DNA of 64,000 nucleotides. It comes from DASQPR01 sp035713725 (lineage in GTDB: Bacteria > Actinomycetota > Actinomycetes > Mycobacteriales > Micromonosporaceae). The notes beneath the pieces are model-generated. The model had not been told where the DNA came from. It saw nothing but the letters and a program-made list of their open reading frames with translations, and searched no databases. A program made the position numbers and the translations under genes. The stretch is taken from NCBI GenBank assembly GCA_035713725.1, contig DASTMZ010000209.1, positions 1 to 64,000 of the forward strand, written 5' to 3'. Below, one piece after another: positions 25,683-32,946 of the stretch; the stretch's first letter is position 1, and every line of letters starts with the position of its first letter.

Positions 25683-26459
25683 GTGGGCGAGTTCATCGGA
25701 TTGACGGTGGCGGACGGCATCGGGACGATCCGGTTGGACCGCCCGCCGATGAACGCGCTGAACGCCGCCATCCAGGAGGAGTTGCGCGCCGCCGCGGCCG
25801 CCGCGACAACCGACGAGAACGTACGAGCAGTGGTCGTCTACGGCGGCGAGAAGGTGTTTGCCGCCGGAGCTGACATCAAGGAAATGGCCGGCATGTCCTA
25901 CGTCGCGATGGCGAACCGCGCGACGGCGCTGACGTCGGCGTTCGATGCCATCGCGCGGATACCGAAGCCGGTCGTGGCGGCAATCACTGGGTACGCGCTC
26001 GGTGGCGGCTGCGAACTCGCGCTCGCGTGCGACTGGCGGGTCGCGTCGGCGGACGCGCGGCTCGGACAGCCCGAAATCAACCTCGGCCTCATCCCCGGCG
26101 CGGGCGGCACACAGCGCCTGCCACGGCTCGTCGGACCGGCCCGGGCGAAGGACATCATCATGTCCGGCCGGTTCGTCGGCGCCGAGGAGGCGCTCGCGAT
26201 CGGACTCGTCGACAAGGTGGTGCCAACTGCCGCCGAGGTCTACGACGCGGCCGTCGCGCTGGTGAAGCCGTACGCGTCTGGTCCTGCCGTGGCGCTGCGT
26301 GCCGCAAAGCTCGCGGTCGACGGCGGCCTGGGGATGGATCTCGCCGCCGGCCTCGCGTGGGAGTCACAGCTGTTCTCGGCGCTGTTCGCGACCGACGACA
26401 TGCGGGAGGGCACCGCCGCGTTCGTCGAGAAGCGCAAGCCGACGTTCACCGGCCGCTGA
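25683..26459 (+). CDS. enoyl-CoA hydratase/isomerase
   Basis: 258 residues, GTG at 25683 with CGGAGG upstream. The crotonase fold is plain: RPPMNALN, the oxyanion-hole segment AAGADIKEM, the ITGYALGGGCELALACD loop, and GQPEINLGLIPGAGGTQRL, which includes both catalytic Glu positions of authentic hydratases. It adds water to trans-2-enoyl-CoA in beta-oxidation. The ThDP enzyme follows 110 bp downstream in the same direction. Confidence 0.93.
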   Translation: MGEFIGLTVADGIGTIRLDRPPMNALNAAIQEELRAAAAAATTDENVRAVVVYGGEKVFAAGADIKEMAGMSYVAMANRATALTSAFDAIARIPKPVVAAITGYALGGGCELALACDWRVASADARLGQPEINLGLIPGAGGTQRLPRLVGPARAKDIIMSGRFVGAEEALAIGLVDKVVPTAAEVYDAAVALVKPYASGPAVALRAAKLAVDGGLGMDLAAGLAWESQLFSALFATDDMREGTAAFVEKRKPTFTGR

Positions 26460-26509
26460 CGAGCACCCACTGGCTGGCCCACCGGACGGGATGTCCGTGA
26501 CCTGGGCGT

Positions 26510-26523
26510 CTACCGAGCGGTAA
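26510..26523. promoter_or_regulatory. TACC-N4-GGTA inverted repeat before the ThDP enzyme
   Basis: CTACCGAGCGGTAA contains a perfect TACCG-AG-CGGTA palindrome, 47 bp ahead of the ATG at 26570. It closely resembles the element at 30818-30831 before etfB, so both may bind one TetR-type regulator. Inferred from pattern only. Confidence 0.4.
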
Positions 26524-26569
26524 CGTACGGCGGACGCGTCGACGCGCACGAGCATGCGAAAGGCCGAGC

Positions 26570-28189
26570 ATGACGGACACGATCGAGGGACACGGCGGCG
26601 ACCTCGCGCTCGCCACGCTGCGGGCGTACGGCGCGACGGCGATGTTCACGCTGTCCGGCGGTCATGTCTTTCCGCTCTACGACGCGGCGCACAAGACCGG
26701 TTTCCCGATCTACGACGTACGCCACGAGCAGTCCGCGGTGTTCGCGGCCGAGGCGACGGCGAAGCTGACCCGCCAGCCCGGCCTTGCCGTGCTGACCGCC
26801 GGCCCGGGCGTCACGAATGGCGTCTCCGGCATCACCAGCGCGTTCTTCAACGCGGCGCCGGTCGTTGTGCTCGGTGGCCGTGCGCCGGCCTTCCGGTGGG
26901 GCGCCGGAAGCCTGCAGGAGATGGACCATGTGCCGATCGTGGCGTCCATCACGAAGCACGCCGCGACCGCACACGACACCGACCACGTGGTCGCCGCGGT
27001 CGCCGGTGCCGTGACGGCGGCGCTCACCCCGCACCGTGGACCGGTCTTCGTCGACCTGCCGCTCGAGGTGGCCTTCGGGACGGGCGAGAGCGAGATCCCA
27101 CTGCCCGACGTGCCGGTGATCGAGCCGGATCCGGAGGACGTTGCAAAGGCGACGACGCTGATCGCCGCGGCACAGCGGCCGGTCATCATCGCGGGCTCCG
27201 ATGTGTACGGCGCCGACGCGGTCGCCGAGTTGCGCGAAGCCGCCGAGGCACATGGCGTGCCGGTGTTCGCGAACGGCATGGGCCGCGGCGCGCTGCCGCC
27301 CGATCACCGGCTCGCGTTCTCGAAGGCCCGCCGGGCGGCGCTCGGCGGTGCCGATGTCGTCGTCGTGATCGGTACGCCGCTGGACTTCCGGCTGTCGTTC
27401 GGCAGCTTCGGCGACGCGCAGGTGATCCACATCGTCGACGCACCGACGCAGCGTGCCTCGCACGTCATGACGGCCTGCTCGCCGGCCGGCGACCTGCGCC
27501 TGGCGCTGTCCCAGATCGCGTCCTACACCGGCGACCGCGTCGACCACACGGACTGGATCGAGCAACTGCGTGCCGCGGAGGACGCCGCGCGGGCCATCGA
27601 CGACGAGACGATGCTCGCCGACCACGATCCGATCAAGCCCGCCCGGGTGTACGGCGAGCTGCGCCGGGTACTTGCCGACGATGCGGTCACGATCGGCGAT
27701 GGTGGCGACTTCGTGTCGTACGCCGGCAAGTACCTGGAACCCGCCACGCCCGGCTCCTGGCTCGACCCCGGGCCGTACGGGTGTCTCGGCACCGGTCTCG
27801 GATACGCCCTCGGCGCCCGGGTGGCCTATCCGGATCGTCAAATCTGCGTGCTCATGGGCGACGGCGCGGCCGGGTTCTCGCTGATGGACGTCGAGTCGCT
27901 GGTGCGTCAACGGCTGCCAGTGGTGATCGTGGTCGGCAACAACGGCATCTGGGGTCTGGAGAAGCATCCGATGCAGGCGATGTACGGCTACGACGTGGCC
28001 GCCGACCTGCAGCCGGGGCTGCGCTATGACAAGGTCGTCGAGGCGCTCGGTGGCGCTGGCGAGACGGTCGCGAAGCCTGGCGACCTGGCGGGCACGTTGC
28101 ATCGCGCCTTCGACTCCGGCGTGCCCTACCTGGTGAACGTGCTGACCGATCCCGCCGACGTCTATCCCCGGTCAGCGAACCTCGCGTGA
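26570..28189 (+). CDS. ThDP-dependent enzyme (acetolactate synthase-like / 2-hydroxyacyl-CoA lyase-like)
   Basis: 539 residues with the three-domain layout of the pyruvate-oxidase/ALS superfamily. E53 in DVRHEQ activates ThDP; GPGVTNGVSG, a central ADVVVVIGTPLDF domain, and the ThDP/Mg motif GDGAAGF...GNN (about 430-458) are intact. It resembles mycobacterial IlvG, annotated as acetolactate synthase, but no regulatory subunit is near, and a bona fide ilvB lies at the right end of the window. Its neighbours are an enoyl-CoA hydratase and a kinase, so a 2-hydroxyacyl-CoA lyase or oxalyl-CoA-decarboxylase-like role is a fair alternative. The stop overlaps the next gene (GTGA). Confidence 0.82.
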   Translation: MTDTIEGHGGDLALATLRAYGATAMFTLSGGHVFPLYDAAHKTGFPIYDVRHEQSAVFAAEATAKLTRQPGLAVLTAGPGVTNGVSGITSAFFNAAPVVVLGGRAPAFRWGAGSLQEMDHVPIVASITKHAATAHDTDHVVAAVAGAVTAALTPHRGPVFVDLPLEVAFGTGESEIPLPDVPVIEPDPEDVAKATTLIAAAQRPVIIAGSDVYGADAVAELREAAEAHGVPVFANGMGRGALPPDHRLAFSKARRAALGGADVVVVIGTPLDFRLSFGSFGDAQVIHIVDAPTQRASHVMTACSPAGDLRLALSQIASYTGDRVDHTDWIEQLRAAEDAARAIDDETMLADHDPIKPARVYGELRRVLADDAVTIGDGGDFVSYAGKYLEPATPGSWLDPGPYGCLGTGLGYALGARVAYPDRQICVLMGDGAAGFSLMDVESLVRQRLPVVIVVGNNGIWGLEKHPMQAMYGYDVAADLQPGLRYDKVVEALGGAGETVAKPGDLAGTLHRAFDSGVPYLVNVLTDPADVYPRSANLA

Positions 28190-29094
28190 CACGTCCGGAT
28201 CGGGATCTTCAGGACGCCCTACGCAAGGCGTTCGGCATCGACGCGGAGAGCGTCACGCCGATTCTCGACGCCGGCGACGAGTGCTTGCTGTGGCACATCG
28301 CGACGCCACGGTCGCTCGTGGCCCGTGCCGCTCCGGTGTGGCGGTCGGCCGCCGAGTTGCGTTGGGCGTACGGCGTGGCGGCGGCACTCGCGGCGTACGT
28401 CCCCGAGGTCGTCGGACCGGTGTCGCCGATCATCGGCAGGTGGCGTGGCCGGCCGCTCACGCTGTGGCCGTACGTGCCCGGCCGTCAACTCGACCGTGCC
28501 CGGCCGGACGACCAACTCGCCGCCGCCGACCTGCTCGCTCGCCTGCATCAGGCCACCATCGCGATCGGCAGCCCGGGACACCGGCCGCCAAGCGAGCCGG
28601 GCGCGCCCTCGGACCGACCGCCACCTGTCGACCGCGGCGGCATCGTCGATCCGGATCTCGACGCGACGCTCGCGCGCTGGCGGTTCGGCGCCGGCCGCGA
28701 GGCGCCACGCGGTGCGGTGCACGGCGACTTCTACCCGCGCAACATCCACGTACACGATGGACCGCTCGGCGACGGCGGGCTCGCGCTGCTGGACTGGGAC
28801 GACGCCCGCGTCGACGTGCTCGGTGCCGAGGTGGCATGGGCGGCGTGGGAGTTCAGCCACGACGGGGACGCGCTGGACGCCTCTCGTGTCGCGACGTTCC
28901 TGGACGCATATCGGCGCGCCGGCGGACCCGGGTACGACCCGGAGATGATCGTCCCGTGGATCCGTGAGCGGTTGCGATGGGAGATCGAACGGAACCGGGC
29001 GGCCACGGTCGCGGGCGACTATCGCGATGCCGACTACGAGGCGATGGAGGTTGCGGCGTTCGCGAAGCTGCGCGGCGTCGTACTCGTCGCGTGA
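28186..29094 (+). CDS. aminoglycoside phosphotransferase (APH)-family kinase
   Basis: 302 residues, GTG start overlapping the previous stop. The kinase fold is recognised by HGDFYPRN (catalytic D181, metal-binding N) and LLDWDD (D203/D205, Mg binding). The N-lobe has no obvious lysine-containing VAIK motif but keeps WRSAAELRWAYGV. APH-family proteins phosphorylate small molecules of many kinds; translational coupling to a ThDP enzyme suggests a metabolic, not a resistance, role. Confidence 0.85.
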   Translation: MTRPDRDLQDALRKAFGIDAESVTPILDAGDECLLWHIATPRSLVARAAPVWRSAAELRWAYGVAAALAAYVPEVVGPVSPIIGRWRGRPLTLWPYVPGRQLDRARPDDQLAAADLLARLHQATIAIGSPGHRPPSEPGAPSDRPPPVDRGGIVDPDLDATLARWRFGAGREAPRGAVHGDFYPRNIHVHDGPLGDGGLALLDWDDARVDVLGAEVAWAAWEFSHDGDALDASRVATFLDAYRRAGGPGYDPEMIVPWIRERLRWEIERNRAATVAGDYRDADYEAMEVAAFAKLRGVVLVA

Positions 29095-29125
29095 GAAGCG
29101 CCGCGCCGCGTGTAACGCAGACCGA

Positions 29126-29473
29126 TCACAGCGTGGTCAACGACAGCGCCACGCCGAGGAGCGCGAACGCGACCGCGGCCAGCGCCGTGGCCGGCACTGT
29201 CCGCCGCACCGTGGCCGGCTGCCGATCGGCCATCGCGTCGATGCGGCGCTGGGTGATCCAGAGCTGCGCGAGCCAGACGAACAGCGCCAGCGCGGCCAGC
29301 ACCGCGCCGAGCGCGTGCAGTCGGTCTCGCGTCGCCAACCGGATCGTGAGCAGCAGCACGGCGGTGCATGACAAGGTGGTACGCCGCCACGACAGCCGGG
29401 TCCGCTCCGCGCTTGCGCCTTCGGCGCCGCTCCACATCGGATCCGGCCGGCGCTCAGCCTGGTCGTCGCTCAT
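29126..29473 (-). CDS. DUF202 membrane protein (second of a pair)
   Basis: 115 residues from the ATG at 29473, one base after the stop of the upstream DUF202 gene. It begins with ERTRLSWRRTTLS, the DUF202 signature just before the first of about three membrane helices, and has a second helix in LALFVWLAQLW. DUF202 proteins are small inner-membrane proteins of unknown function that commonly occur in tandem, as here. Confidence 0.82.
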   Translation of the reverse strand: MSDDQAERRPDPMWSGAEGASAERTRLSWRRTTLSCTAVLLLTIRLATRDRLHALGAVLAALALFVWLAQLWITQRRIDAMADRQPATVRRTVPATALAAVAFALLGVALSLTTL

Positions 29474-29474
29474 G

Positions 29475-29888
29475 TCAGATCCAATGGCCCGGCAACACGA
29501 CGGCGATGACCAGCGCGACCGCGCCGACCCCGACGGCGATGGCGAGGATGGCCGGGAAGTGGGAGGCAGGCAGCGGTTGGCCCAGCCGCATCGCGCGCTC
29601 GCATCGGGCCCAGTGGTCGATGGCACGCAGCGCGATCACGCCGCCGAGCGCCATCAGGATGATCGCCAGCGCCTCCCGAAGGTGCGGCACATGCAGCGGC
29701 GGCAGGAAGCCGGCCACCGCGAGCCCGCCGCCGACGAGTGCGAGACCGGTGCGGATCCAGGCGAGAAACGTGCGTTCGTTGGCGAGCGAGAACCGGTAAT
29801 CCGGCGTGGTGCCGACCTCGCGGACCTCACGAGGATCGAACCAGCGACGCACCGTCGTGAACACAGCGTCATTATCGCCATGCGCCAA
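29475..29888 (-). CDS. DUF202/YidH-type membrane protein (first of a pair)
   Basis: Up to 137 residues with the strong YidH/DUF202 signature YRFSLANERTFLAWIRTGLAL followed by three membrane helices. The start is unsettled: TTG at 29888 has GGGAG only one base upstream, while GTG at 29864 has no ribosome site. An ATG at 29881 would fit the GGGAG but is in another frame. The downstream DUF202 gene starts one base after its stop, so both form a small operon. Confidence 0.82.
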   Translation of the reverse strand: MAHGDNDAVFTTVRRWFDPREVREVGTTPDYRFSLANERTFLAWIRTGLALVGGGLAVAGFLPPLHVPHLREALAIILMALGGVIALRAIDHWARCERAMRLGQPLPASHFPAILAIAVGVGAVALVIAVVLPGHWI

Positions 29889-29970
29889 ACTCCCGGCCGG
29901 GCCGTGTCGGCAACCCGTGCGATCTGGTCGTTTGCCGCCCCAGCGCCGGCCCGGCCGTCAGGATGGGGGC

Positions 29971-30387
29971 ATGGCTGACTACACCGAAAACGAGAAGCAG
30001 ATGCTGCGTGGCGCCGCGTTTGGCGCCGTCTTCCTGGTCTCGAACGCGGAGCCGGGCATGATCGACATGATCAAGGAGAGCTTCGCGGCGTCGAAGTCGT
30101 TCGCCGCGGCGAGCGGTGAGATGCAGGGGATCTTCCGAGGCATGAGCAAGCCGAAGATGCCCAAGGGCGGCACGGCGCAGATGGAATCCGAGGTGCTCTC
30201 CGACCTGTCGGCGTCGGTCAACACGGCGGAGCAGAAGGCGCCGGCCGACGCCGATGCGTATCGGCACATCGTGCTCGACGCATGTACGAAGACGGCCGAG
30301 GCGGTCGGCGGCATTTCCGCGCCGGAGACCGAGATGCTCGGCAAGGTGAGCGCCGCACTCGGCACCGGTCCGGGTGCTAACGCCTAA
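29971..30387 (+). CDS. hypothetical protein, 138 residues
   Basis: ATG at 29971 after GGGGGC. The product is soluble, Ala/Lys/Glu-rich and likely helical: ENEKQMLRGAAFGAVFLVSN at the start and a C-terminal helix with DAYRHIVLDACTKTAEAVGG. I do not recognise the family, though codon use is as biased as in neighbouring genes and the product looks like a conserved actinobacterial hypothetical. It is convergent with the small gene at 30404-30727. Confidence 0.7.
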   Translation: MADYTENEKQMLRGAAFGAVFLVSNAEPGMIDMIKESFAASKSFAAASGEMQGIFRGMSKPKMPKGGTAQMESEVLSDLSASVNTAEQKAPADADAYRHIVLDACTKTAEAVGGISAPETEMLGKVSAALGTGPGANA

Positions 30388-30403
30388 GCCCTCGTACGCC
30401 CGC

Positions 30404-30727
30404 CTACGAGCTGCCGAACGCCTTCGGTGGCCGGGGCGGGCGTTCGTCGCTCATCGCGTGCCAGAACGCCCGCACCTCGTCGCGTACGCACGTTTCGCGG
30501 ATCCGTCCGCAGGTGCAGCGGTGGTCGTCCGGTGCGGGTCGGGCGTGGTGTTCGCCCCACATGGCGACCCGGAGTTCGGCGATGGTCACGTCGGAACTCC
30601 CGAGCGGTGGCTCATCGGACTCCGGGAACTCCGACTCCGGGAACTCGGAGTCCGGGAAGTCGAGCTCCGGGAAGCCGAGCTCTGAAAACCTGCCGTGCCC
30701 AAACAGTGGCGCGCTCTGCGGCGACAT
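30404..30727 (-). CDS. small hypothetical protein with acidic repeats and a Cys/His motif
   Basis: 107 residues. The ATG at 30727 is favoured because GGGAGGTG lies 6-7 nt upstream. After about 15 residues comes a repeat of the form F-P-(E/D)-(S/L)-(E/D) encoded by an approximately 15-bp repeat (near 30600-30675). The C-terminal half has HRCTCGRIRETC, a HxCxC-x5-C pattern that could bind metal. The family is not recognised. The opposite strand is also open here (30374-30685) but lacks a ribosome site and is probably a shadow. Confidence 0.55.
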   Translation of the reverse strand: MSPQSAPLFGHGRFSELGFPELDFPDSEFPESEFPESDEPPLGSSDVTIAELRVAMWGEHHARPAPDDHRCTCGRIRETCVRDEVRAFWHAMSDERPPRPPKAFGSS

Positions 30728-30770
30728 TTCGGACACCTCCCAGCCACACCGTAACCCGCCACTTCGTACG

Positions 30771-30792
30771 GTCACGGTGACTTAGCTCACCG
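30771..30792. promoter_or_regulatory. overlapping palindromes upstream of the small gene
   Basis: GTCAC-G-GTGAC (30771-30781) overlaps CGGTGA-N6-TCACCG (30775-30792). Both are perfect. They lie 44 bp upstream of the start at 30727 and about 200 bp before etfB, as expected of a regulator-binding site; the regulator is unknown. Confidence 0.4.
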
Positions 30793-30817
30793 CGCCGTTC
30801 CGACCGCGTTCCGCTGA

Positions 30818-30831
30818 TTACCGGCGGGTAA
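30818..30831. promoter_or_regulatory. TTACC-N4-GGTAA operator-like palindrome before etfB
   Basis: TTACCGGCGGGTAA is a perfect inverted repeat, about 160 bp upstream of the etfB start. Its form is typical of TetR-family operators controlling acyl-CoA genes. A near match occurs at 26510-26523. Inferred. Confidence 0.45.
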
Positions 30832-30991
30832 CATCGCCGGTGGCATGTGCCACACGCGTAGAAGTTGACCGGGTCGGCCGGTGGGCAGAACACTCGCGTG
30901 CGAGCGTCGTATCGCGGCCGGTCAACGGTGGCCGGCCGGCCAACGCTGTGATGTAGACAGTGCCGTCGACATGGGAGGTCCGCGAACCGCG

Positions 30992-31771
30992 ATGAACATC
31001 GTCGTACTCGTCAAGCAGGTGCCTGATTCCGGCGCGGAGCGCAACCTGCGCAGCGACGACAAGACCGTCGACCGTGCGTCGGCAAGCAACGTGATCAACG
31101 AGATGGACGAGTACGCCATCGAGGAGGCCCTCAAGATCAAGGAGGCGCACGGCGGCGAGGTCACCGTGCTCACCATGGGCCCGGCGTCCGCGACCGAGTC
31201 GATTCGCAAGGCACTGTCGATGGGTCCCGACAAGGCGGTGCACGTAACCGACGATGCACTGCACGGCTCGTGCGCGATGGGTACGTCCAAAGTGCTCGCC
31301 GCCGCCCTCGGCACGCTCGGCGCCGACCTCGTCATCTCCGGTGCCGAGTCGACCGACGGTCGCGTCCAGGTGATGCCGCAGATGCTCGCCGAACGTCTCG
31401 GCATCGCGGCGCTCACCGGCGCCCGCAAGCTCACCGTCGACGGATCGTCGCTGACGGTCGAGCGCCAGACCGAGGACGGCGTCGAGGTGGTCACCGCGTC
31501 GACGCCCGCGATCATCTCGGTGTGGGACACCATCAACGAGCCGCGCTACCCGTCGTTCAAGGGCATCATGCAGGCCAAGTCGAAACCGCTGACCGTGCTG
31601 TCGCTGGCCGACCTCGGCATCTCGGCCGACGAGGTCGGCTTCGCCGGCGCGACGACCACCGTGGTCGACGCCAACAAGCGCCCGCCGCGGCAGGGCGGCC
31701 GCCGCGTCGAGGACTCCGGCGAGGGCGGCGTCGCACTCGTCGAGTTCCTGGCATCCGAGAAGTTCGTGTGA
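30992..31771 (+). CDS. etfB: electron transfer flavoprotein beta subunit
   Basis: 259 residues from the ATG at 30992; GGGAGG lies about 10 nt upstream. It begins MNIVVLVKQVPDSG, the family N-terminus, and has DEYAIEEALKIKE, VISGAESTDG (AMP/ADP-binding region) and the C-terminal arginine-rich RPPRQGGRR segment. With EtfA it takes electrons from acyl-CoA dehydrogenases and passes them to the quinone pool. EtfA follows 15 bp downstream, as in mycobacteria (Rv3029c-Rv3028c). Confidence 0.95.
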   Translation: MNIVVLVKQVPDSGAERNLRSDDKTVDRASASNVINEMDEYAIEEALKIKEAHGGEVTVLTMGPASATESIRKALSMGPDKAVHVTDDALHGSCAMGTSKVLAAALGTLGADLVISGAESTDGRVQVMPQMLAERLGIAALTGARKLTVDGSSLTVERQTEDGVEVVTASTPAIISVWDTINEPRYPSFKGIMQAKSKPLTVLSLADLGISADEVGFAGATTTVVDANKRPPRQGGRRVEDSGEGGVALVEFLASEKFV

Positions 31772-31786
31772 GTGGGGGCGCAGCCA

Positions 31787-32743
31787 ATGTCTGACGTACT
31801 AGTTGTCGTCGAGCACGCGGGCGGCGCGGTCAAGAAGGTCACGCTCGAGATGCTCACGCTGGCGCGCGACCTCGGCACGCCGGCCGCGGTGGTGTTCGGC
31901 GCACCGGGCACCGCCGCTGCGCTGTCCGACAAGCTCGGCGAATACGGCGCCGCCAAGGTGTACGTCGCGGAAAGCGATGACATCGCGGGCCATCTCGTCG
32001 CGCCGAAGGCGGCCGTGCTCGCGAGGCTCATCACGACCGCGCAGCCGTCGGCCGTCCTGCTCGGTTCCACACAGGAGGGCAAGGAGATCGCCGCGCGAGT
32101 CGCGGTCAAGCTCGACAATGGCGTACTGACCGATGTGCTGTCGCTGGACGTGGACGGTACGGCAACGCAGGCGATCTTCGCGGGTACCACGATCGTGAAG
32201 TCCCAGGTGACCCGCGGGCTGCCGCTGGCCACCGTACGCCCGAACTCACTCACCCCGACCCCGTCGCCGGCCACGCCCACGGTCGAGACGATCGATGCGA
32301 CCGTCGACGACACCGCAAAGCTCGTCAAGGTCGTCGAGCGCCGGACCGAGCAGAAGGGCTCTCGTCCCGAGCTGACCGAGGCGTCGATCGTGGTGTCGGG
32401 CGGGCGCGGTGTCGGCAGCGCGGACAACTTCAAGCTCGTCGAGGAGTTCGCTGATCTCCTCGGTGCCGCGGTCGGCGCATCGCGAGCCGCCACCGACTCC
32501 GGCTTCTACCCGCACCAGTTCCAGGTCGGTCAGACCGGTAAGACGGTGTCGCCGCAGCTCTACATCGCGCTCGGCATCTCCGGTGCGATCCAGCACCGCG
32601 CCGGCATGCAGACGTCGAAGACGATCGTCGCGGTCAACAAGGACTCGGAGGCGCCAATCTTCGAGCTGGCGGACTTTGGCGTGGTCGGGGATTTGTTCAA
32701 GGTCGTTCCGCAGGCGGCGGAAGAGGTTCGTAAGCGGCGCTAA
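31787..32743 (+). CDS. etfA: electron transfer flavoprotein alpha subunit
   Basis: 318 residues from the ATG at 31787; an in-frame GTG at 31772 is an alternative. The C-terminal FAD-binding domain is diagnostic: VSGGRGVGSADNF, GASRAATDSGF, QVGQTGKTVSPQLYIALGIS and AVNKDSEAPIFELADFGVVGD. It holds the FAD of the ETF heterodimer. A long GC hairpin lies just downstream of the stop. Confidence 0.95.
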   Translation: MSDVLVVVEHAGGAVKKVTLEMLTLARDLGTPAAVVFGAPGTAAALSDKLGEYGAAKVYVAESDDIAGHLVAPKAAVLARLITTAQPSAVLLGSTQEGKEIAARVAVKLDNGVLTDVLSLDVDGTATQAIFAGTTIVKSQVTRGLPLATVRPNSLTPTPSPATPTVETIDATVDDTAKLVKVVERRTEQKGSRPELTEASIVVSGGRGVGSADNFKLVEEFADLLGAAVGASRAATDSGFYPHQFQVGQTGKTVSPQLYIALGISGAIQHRAGMQTSKTIVAVNKDSEAPIFELADFGVVGDLFKVVPQAAEEVRKRR

Positions 32744-32760
32744 GTGGTTGCGGTTTAGGG

Positions 32761-32827
32761 CGTGGCCCCGGCTTACCCACGGCGACGGCAGGGCGTTTTA
32801 GGTCGTCGTGGGTAAGCCGGGGACACG
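32761..32827. terminator. 21-bp-stem hairpin after etfA
   Basis: The arms 32761-32781 and 32807-32827 are complementary at 20 of 21 positions, with a 25-nt loop. The left arm contains CCCCGGCTTACCCACG. It begins 18 bp after the etfA stop, so it could terminate transcription, but there is no T-run and the stem is unusually long; a small mobile palindrome is the alternative. Confidence 0.55.
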
Positions 32828-32946
32828 CCGGTGCATGGGCACGGCGCGCCGATCGGCGCACGGTTTAAGGCTTATGTGTGTACGTGGTACCGACGGCGCC
32901 CGGAATCCGGGTGCTGGCGGGTAGCAGGGAAACATAGAGTTACCGG

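Noticed and set aside
29654..29881. ATG frame at 29881 with a well-spaced GGGAG
   Set aside because: The start is well placed, but the frame shadows the strongly conserved DUF202 sequence and has no features of its own.
30374..30685. Plus-strand open frame over the small acidic-repeat gene
   Set aside because: It lacks a ribosome site, overlaps the end of the preceding gene, and consists mainly of the translated repeat in another frame.
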